From assembly GCA_900544945.1 (NCBI GenBank), contig UQXG01000108.1, positions 1-8,093 on the forward strand: a DNA stretch of 8,093 nucleotides, read 5' to 3'. Below the pieces are notes generated by a model. It made no database searches. It was not told where the DNA came from and saw only the letters and a list, made by a program, of their open reading frames with translations. The position numbers and the translations under genes are program-made. Source of the stretch: an uncultured Eubacteriales bacterium (GTDB taxonomy: Bacteria > Bacillota > Clostridia > Oscillospirales > Oscillospiraceae). Shown piece by piece: positions 4,969 through 8,093 of the stretch; the stretch's first letter is position 1; the number at the start of each line of letters is the position of its first letter.

Positions 4969-6321
4969 TTATTTTTCTTTTCGATTGGGAAAGAAAACCG
5001 TAAATTCCGACCCAATGCCCGGCTTACTGCGCACCTGGATATAGGCCTTGTGAATCAGGACTGCGTGCTTGACGATGGAAAGGCCCAGCCCCGTACCGCC
5101 GGCGGCCTTGGAGCGGCTCTTGTCCACCCGATAGAACCGCTCAAAAATCCGATCCTGGCAGTCCTCCGGAATGCCGATACCGTTGTCCTGAACCTGCAAG
5201 GTGACTCCGGAGGCGTCCTGGTTTACCCGAACCCAGACCTTGCCCTCGGCGGTGTGATACTTAATGGCATTGTCACAGAGATTATAGACAATGCTGTACA
5301 GCTGCTGGGGCACGCCGTAAACCATTGCGTGGCTGCCGGACAGACTCAGCGTTACCTTCTCTGCCTCGGCGGTGGTCATCAGGCTGTCCACCGCATTTTC
5401 CGCAATGCGGTACAGGTCGCAGTCCTCCCAGGTCATCTCCGCACCGCCGTTGTCCAGCTTGGTCAGGTTGATGATGTCCTCCACCAGACTGGTCATCCGG
5501 GCAGACTCCGCCCGAATTTTCCCGGCGAAGGGTTTCACGTCCTCCGGCCGCACCATGCCGTTTTCCAGAAGCTCGGCATAGCCGGAAATGGCGTGCAGGG
5601 GCGTTTTCAGCTCATGGGATACGTTTGCTGTAAACTCCTGGCGAATCAGAGACGCCTTTTCAATCTGGGCATTGTCCCGCTTCAGCTGCTCCTGCTGGCT
5701 GGCAATCCTGCGAAGCAGGGGCTCCACCTCCACATAGTCCGGCTGGCCGTAGTACTGTTTCGGCTTATCCAGGTCAATTTCGTTAATCGGCTCCACAATC
5801 CGCCGAGCCAGGCTGGAGGCCAGCGCCATGGACAGCACCAAAGCAATGCAGATCACAATGCAGATGGGTCTGGCAAAACTCAAAATCAGCATCCACATGG
5901 ACATCTGCACAATGGAAAGCCGCAGAACCGTGCCGTCCGCCAGTCGCTGAGCGGCGTAGAGCTGCTTGTCCGCAAGGGTGCTGGAATAGCGGCTGCTTTC
6001 CCCATAGCCGCTGACAAAAGCCTCCCTCACCTCTTCCCGGGTCAGGTGATTCTCCATCTGGCTGGTGTCTGCCTGACTGTCATAGCGCACAGTCCCGTCC
6101 GGCGCAATCCAGGTCACCCGATAGCCGCTGACCTGCATGTCCTCAAAATAATCTTGTCCGGACATGCTGACGCCCTTAGCTGCCAGCTGAGTCTCAGCCC
6201 GGAGCTGATTTCGCTGGATCTGGGTGAAATAGTCGTAGGTGATGCCCATGATAAACATCAGGCTGGCAAGAAAAACAAGAATCGCCACTACCAGAATGAC
6301 GTGAAAAATCTTCTTATTCAT
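4969..6321 (-). CDS. PhoR-like sensor histidine kinase
   Basis: A 450-residue membrane sensor and partner of the adjacent regulator. Transmembrane helix 1 is at about 6-28. An extracellular domain of about 110 residues (30-140) has the YDSQAD...MENHLTREEV pattern seen in Firmicutes PhoR-type sensors. Helix 2 is at about 142-168. A short, degenerate HAMP-like linker and coiled coil (about 170-225) follow; no PAS domain is obvious. The kinase core is complete: H-box FTANVSHELKTPL with phospho-accepting His236, N-box with Asn347 and Asn351 (NLCDNAIKY), G1 DNGIGI (379-384), F-box FERFYRVD and G2 GGTGLGLSIVKH (408-419). The HELKT motif also suggests phosphatase activity (Thr240). The ATG at 6321 directly follows the regulator's TAA, with GGTGGAG just upstream, so translation is probably coupled. 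Phosphate sensing is inferred from family likeness; cell-envelope stress sensing is the alternative. Confidence 0.92.
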   Translation of the reverse strand: MNKKIFHVILVVAILVFLASLMFIMGITYDYFTQIQRNQLRAETQLAAKGVSMSGQDYFEDMQVSGYRVTWIAPDGTVRYDSQADTSQMENHLTREEVREAFVSGYGESSRYSSTLADKQLYAAQRLADGTVLRLSIVQMSMWMLILSFARPICIVICIALVLSMALASSLARRIVEPINEIDLDKPKQYYGQPDYVEVEPLLRRIASQQEQLKRDNAQIEKASLIRQEFTANVSHELKTPLHAISGYAELLENGMVRPEDVKPFAGKIRAESARMTSLVEDIINLTKLDNGGAEMTWEDCDLYRIAENAVDSLMTTAEAEKVTLSLSGSHAMVYGVPQQLYSIVYNLCDNAIKYHTAEGKVWVRVNQDASGVTLQVQDNGIGIPEDCQDRIFERFYRVDKSRSKAAGGTGLGLSIVKHAVLIHKAYIQVRSKPGIGSEFTVFFPNRKEK

Positions 6322-6987
6322 TTACTCCACCATCTTATAGCCAACGCCCCGGACGGTTTCGATTTTCTCCCCGCCCTTGGCAAGCTTCGTGCGCAGAGTA
6401 CCGATGTGCACGTCCACGGTCCGGGTTTCTCCCAGATAGTCCTGTCCCCAGATGCGAGACAGCAGAATATCCCGGGTAAAGACCTGACCGGCGTTCTCCA
6501 TGAGAAGTTTCAGAAGCTCATATTCCTTCAGGGTCAGCACCACCTGTTTGCCGTCAACGGTGACAATGTGCCGAACCTCGTCCAACACAATATCCCCGCA
6601 GGTCAGCACCTGGTCGGTTTTGGGAGCCGTGCGGCGCATGACCGCCTTAATCCGGGCGACCATCTCCATCATCCCGAAGGGCTTGACCAGATAATCGTCC
6701 GCACCGGTGTCCAGGCCGATGACCTTGTCAAATTCGCTGCCCTTGGCGGTTGCCATAATCACAGGAATGTTGGCCGTAGCTGAGGCAGCCCGGAGCCGCT
6801 TGAGCACCGTAATGCCGTCCTCTCCAGGGAGCATGATGTCCAGCAGAATCAGCTCCGGCTTTTCTTCGGTCATGGCCTGCCAAAAAAAAGTGCTGTCCGG
6901 AAAGCCCTTGGCCTGAAATCCGGAAGCCCCTAAAGTGTAGAGCATCAGATCCCGAATCGCGTTGTCGTCTTCCACGCAGTATATCAT
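6322..6987 (-). CDS. OmpR/PhoB-family response regulator (PhoP-like)
   Basis: A 221-residue DNA-binding regulator phosphorylated by the adjacent kinase. The receiver domain (about 1-118) keeps all key residues: acidic pocket Glu6-Asp7-Asp8, phospho-accepting Asp50 in LLDIMLPGEDG, Thr80 and Lys102 in VKPFG. The winged-helix domain (about 126-221) carries the LT.KEYELLKLL strand-helix, the recognition helix RTVDVHIGTLRTKL and the wing motif TVRGVGYK. It is full length and shows no disruption. The ATG at 6987 has a very strong GGGAGGGG site 7 bases upstream. Its promoter contains TTTACA repeats resembling boxes bound by Gram-positive PhoP, so autoregulation is likely but unproven. The exact signal cannot be assigned from sequence. 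Confidence 0.93.
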   Translation of the reverse strand: MIYCVEDDNAIRDLMLYTLGASGFQAKGFPDSTFFWQAMTEEKPELILLDIMLPGEDGITVLKRLRAASATANIPVIMATAKGSEFDKVIGLDTGADDYLVKPFGMMEMVARIKAVMRRTAPKTDQVLTCGDIVLDEVRHIVTVDGKQVVLTLKEYELLKLLMENAGQVFTRDILLSRIWGQDYLGETRTVDVHIGTLRTKLAKGGEKIETVRGVGYKMVE

Positions 6988-7009
6988 CAGAAAACCCCTC
7001 CCGTTTCTA

Positions 7010-7038
7010 TTTGTACTATCCTACCATTCCCCTGTAAA
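7010..7038 (-). promoter_or_regulatory. Promoter of the two-component operon
   Basis: On the minus strand TTTACA (7038-7033) and TACAAA (7015-7010) are 17 bases apart. The -35 differs from TTGACA at one position; the -10 matches TATAAT at four of six. Transcription would begin near 7003, at the ribosome site itself, so the leader is very short. A weak -10 suits an activated promoter. Confidence 0.6.
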
Positions 7039-7055
7039 CTTGGCATTCCTGCAAT

Positions 7056-7072
7056 TGTAAAATCTATGTAAA
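7056..7072 (-). promoter_or_regulatory. PhoP-box-like direct repeat
   Basis: On the minus strand two TTTACA units (7072-7067 and 7061-7056) repeat with an exact 11-base period, and a third TTTACA forms the -35 box 23 bases further on. PhoP of Bacillus subtilis binds TT(A/T/C)ACA-like direct repeats with about 11-base period, so this is a candidate operator for the adjacent regulator. Position just upstream of the -35 fits activation. Confidence 0.5.
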
Positions 7073-7089
7073 ATAATTGCGATTATTAG

Positions 7090-7117
7090 AAAAAGCTCAG
7101 CAAAGGCTGAGCTTTTT
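7090..7117 (-). terminator. Intrinsic terminator of mrp
   Basis: A perfect stem AAGCTCAGC (7093-7101) with GCTGAGCTT (7106-7114), loop AAAG, flanked by A and T runs. In the minus-strand transcript it begins 7 bases after the mrp stop and is followed by UUUUUCUAAUAA. The T-run on the other side would let it also work on the plus strand, though no plus-strand gene precedes it. Confidence 0.9.
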
Positions 7118-7124
7118 TCCTGTT

Positions 7125-7949
7125 TTAAGCTTTGAGGATTGCCTGAATAACCTCGTTGACACCGTCGGTGTTCACGGTTTCCATCTGACCGTTGTCGTAG
7201 GCCTCGGCAACAGCCGGGTCAATGGGCAGCCGGGCAAGCACCGGGAGCTGGAACTGGGACGCAATCTCATCCAGGTGAGACTTGCCGAAAACGCTGATCT
7301 TCTTGCCGCAGTCCGGGCACTGAAGATAAGAATAGTTCTCCACGAAGCCCAGCACGGGAACGTGCATCATGTTCGCCATCTTCACGGCCTTGGCCACGAT
7401 CATGGACACCAGATCCTGGGGTGTGGTCACGATGACCACACCGTCAATGGGCAGGCTCTGGAATACGGTCAGGGGCACGTCGCCGGTTCCGGGAGGCATG
7501 TCCACGAACATATAGTCCACGTCCTCCCAGATTACATCCGTCCAGAACTGCTTGACCGCACCGGCGATCACCGGGCCCCGCCAGACCACTGGGTCTGCCG
7601 GATTGTCCAGCAGCAGGTTGATGGACATAACCTGGATGCCGCCCCGAGTCAGGGCAGGATACAGACCGTCCTCGTTGGCACCCTGGCACTCGGTGACTCC
7701 GAAGGCCGTAGGGGCGGAAGGGCCGGTGATATCCGCGTCCAGGACAGCCGTCCGCTTTCCCTGCCGGGCCATGGCAACTGCCAGCATGGCGGTGACGGTG
7801 GACTTGCCCACGCCGCCCTTGCCGGAAACCACGGCAATGACCTTTTTGACGCTGGCCTTGGGATTCAGCTGGGCCAGCAGACTCTCCGCGGTGCGCTCAC
7901 CGCAGGAGGTGCTGCCGCAGCTGGAACAATCTCCGCTACAAGAACTCAT
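7125..7949 (-). CDS. mrp: Mrp/NBP35-family iron-sulfur carrier P-loop ATPase
   Basis: A 274-residue cytoplasmic protein of the ApbC/Mrp/NBP35 group, which binds and transfers 4Fe-4S clusters to target proteins in an ATP-dependent manner. It has the deviant Walker A GKGGVGKS (43-50), the DADITGPS switch (71-78), VDMPPGTGD (149-157) and the paired CPDC motif (Cys211, Cys214) that bridges a cluster between subunits of the dimer. The N-terminus carries a second Cys cluster, Cys4, Cys8, Cys11 and Cys16, comparable to the ferredoxin-like N-terminal cluster of eukaryotic NBP35. It lacks the N-terminal DUF59 domain found in E. coli-type Mrp. The ATG at 7949 follows an AAAGGAG site by about 11 bases. 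The gene is monocistronic, with its own promoter and terminator. Assignment as an NBP35-like carrier is firm; its client enzymes are unknown. Confidence 0.94.
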   Translation of the reverse strand: MSSCSGDCSSCGSTSCGERTAESLLAQLNPKASVKKVIAVVSGKGGVGKSTVTAMLAVAMARQGKRTAVLDADITGPSAPTAFGVTECQGANEDGLYPALTRGGIQVMSINLLLDNPADPVVWRGPVIAGAVKQFWTDVIWEDVDYMFVDMPPGTGDVPLTVFQSLPIDGVVIVTTPQDLVSMIVAKAVKMANMMHVPVLGFVENYSYLQCPDCGKKISVFGKSHLDEIASQFQLPVLARLPIDPAVAEAYDNGQMETVNTDGVNEVIQAILKA

Positions 7950-7971
7950 GAATAATACGCTCCTTTATTTC

Positions 7972-7987
7972 AGGGCAATTCTGCCCT
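7972..7987 (-). promoter_or_regulatory. Small hairpin in the mrp leader
   Basis: AGGGCA (7987-7982 on the minus strand) pairs with TGCCCT (7977-7972) around a GAAT loop. It lies between the predicted start of transcription (about 7997) and the ribosome site. It may protect the 5' end or modulate translation; it is too small to be a riboswitch. Confidence 0.4.
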
Positions 7988-8003
7988 CATTGTGTATAAT
8001 ATG

Positions 8004-8032
8004 ATTATATTCCCCAATAAACTGGAAGTCAA
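8004..8032 (-). promoter_or_regulatory. Strong promoter of mrp
   Basis: On the minus strand TTGACT (8032-8027) and a perfect TATAAT (8009-8004) are separated by exactly 17 bases. Eleven of twelve consensus positions match. Transcription would start near 7997, giving a leader of about 48 bases. Confidence 0.85.
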
Positions 8033-8045
8033 CCACTCATACTAT

Positions 8046-8077
8046 TTCCTGATTAAAATCTTAATTTTAATCAGGAA
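8046..8077. repeat. Perfect 14-bp AT-rich inverted repeat at the window edge
   Basis: TTCCTGATTAAAAT (8046-8059) and ATTTTAATCAGGAA (8064-8077) are perfect inverted copies around CTTA. The adjoining TCAGG (8071-8075) and CCTGA (8085-8089) form a second, smaller inverted pair. It lies 13 bases upstream of the mrp -35 box. It could be a terminator for a gene beyond the window, an operator, or the end of a small repeat element; the cut-off prevents a decision. Confidence 0.6.
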
Positions 8078-8093
8078 GGCATCGCCTGAAGGC

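Noticed and set aside
3910..6783. A 957-codon open frame on the plus strand, antisense to queA, the kinase and the regulator
   Set aside because: It covers three well-recognised minus-strand genes. Its translation is rich in His, Gln, Gly and Pro without domain signatures, as expected from the complement of GC-biased codons. It has no supporting promoter or ribosome site that I can see.
7077..7955. A 292-codon plus-strand frame over mrp
   Set aside because: Its start is next to the mrp terminator hairpin and its product is a His/Gly-rich shadow of a clear Mrp protein.

Overview
The window reads as chromosomal DNA of a Gram-positive anaerobe of the class Clostridia, most likely Oscillospiraceae or a close relative. 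This is inferred from moderately high GC coding sequence, Firmicutes-type Shine-Dalgarno sites (GGAGG-like), TTGACA/TATAAT promoters, a PhoP/PhoR-type two-component pair, an SH3b-repeat lipoprotein, and intergenic stem-loop repeats of a kind I associate with gut Clostridia genomes. No species can be named from the sequence alone.

Layout. Positions 1-1517 hold one plus-strand transcription unit: promoter, a five-SH3b-domain secreted lipoprotein, and a strong intrinsic terminator. Positions 1518-2010 hold no credible gene but a chain of five different stem-loop repeats. Everything to the right is on the minus strand, so transcription runs from high to low coordinates: mrp (7949-7125) with its own promoter and terminator; a PhoP-like response regulator and PhoR-like histidine kinase, abutting with no gap (6987-4969) behind a promoter with an 11-bp TTTACA direct repeat; queA (4890-3736); a possible 36-codon ORF filling the gap (3743-3633); tgt (3624-2494); and yajC (2424-2047), ending at a terminator-like palindrome. 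The last 50 bases hold a perfect 14-bp inverted repeat.

How the genes work together. Tgt exchanges guanine 34 for preQ1 in tRNAs with GUN anticodons, and QueA then adds the epoxycyclopentandiol precursor from S-adenosylmethionine, so these two are consecutive steps of queuosine synthesis. YajC is a small membrane partner of the Sec translocase, commonly found next to queA-tgt. Mrp is a P-loop iron-sulfur carrier/scaffold protein. The two-component system is of the phosphate/envelope-stress type.

Most of the window is conserved housekeeping sequence, and I do not see a new multigene system. The least explained parts are the queA-tgt junction, where a GDAMF-encoding segment of queA is echoed and a long-range 21-nt stem can form, the repeat island, the Pho-box-like repeat, and the AT-rich palindrome at the right edge.
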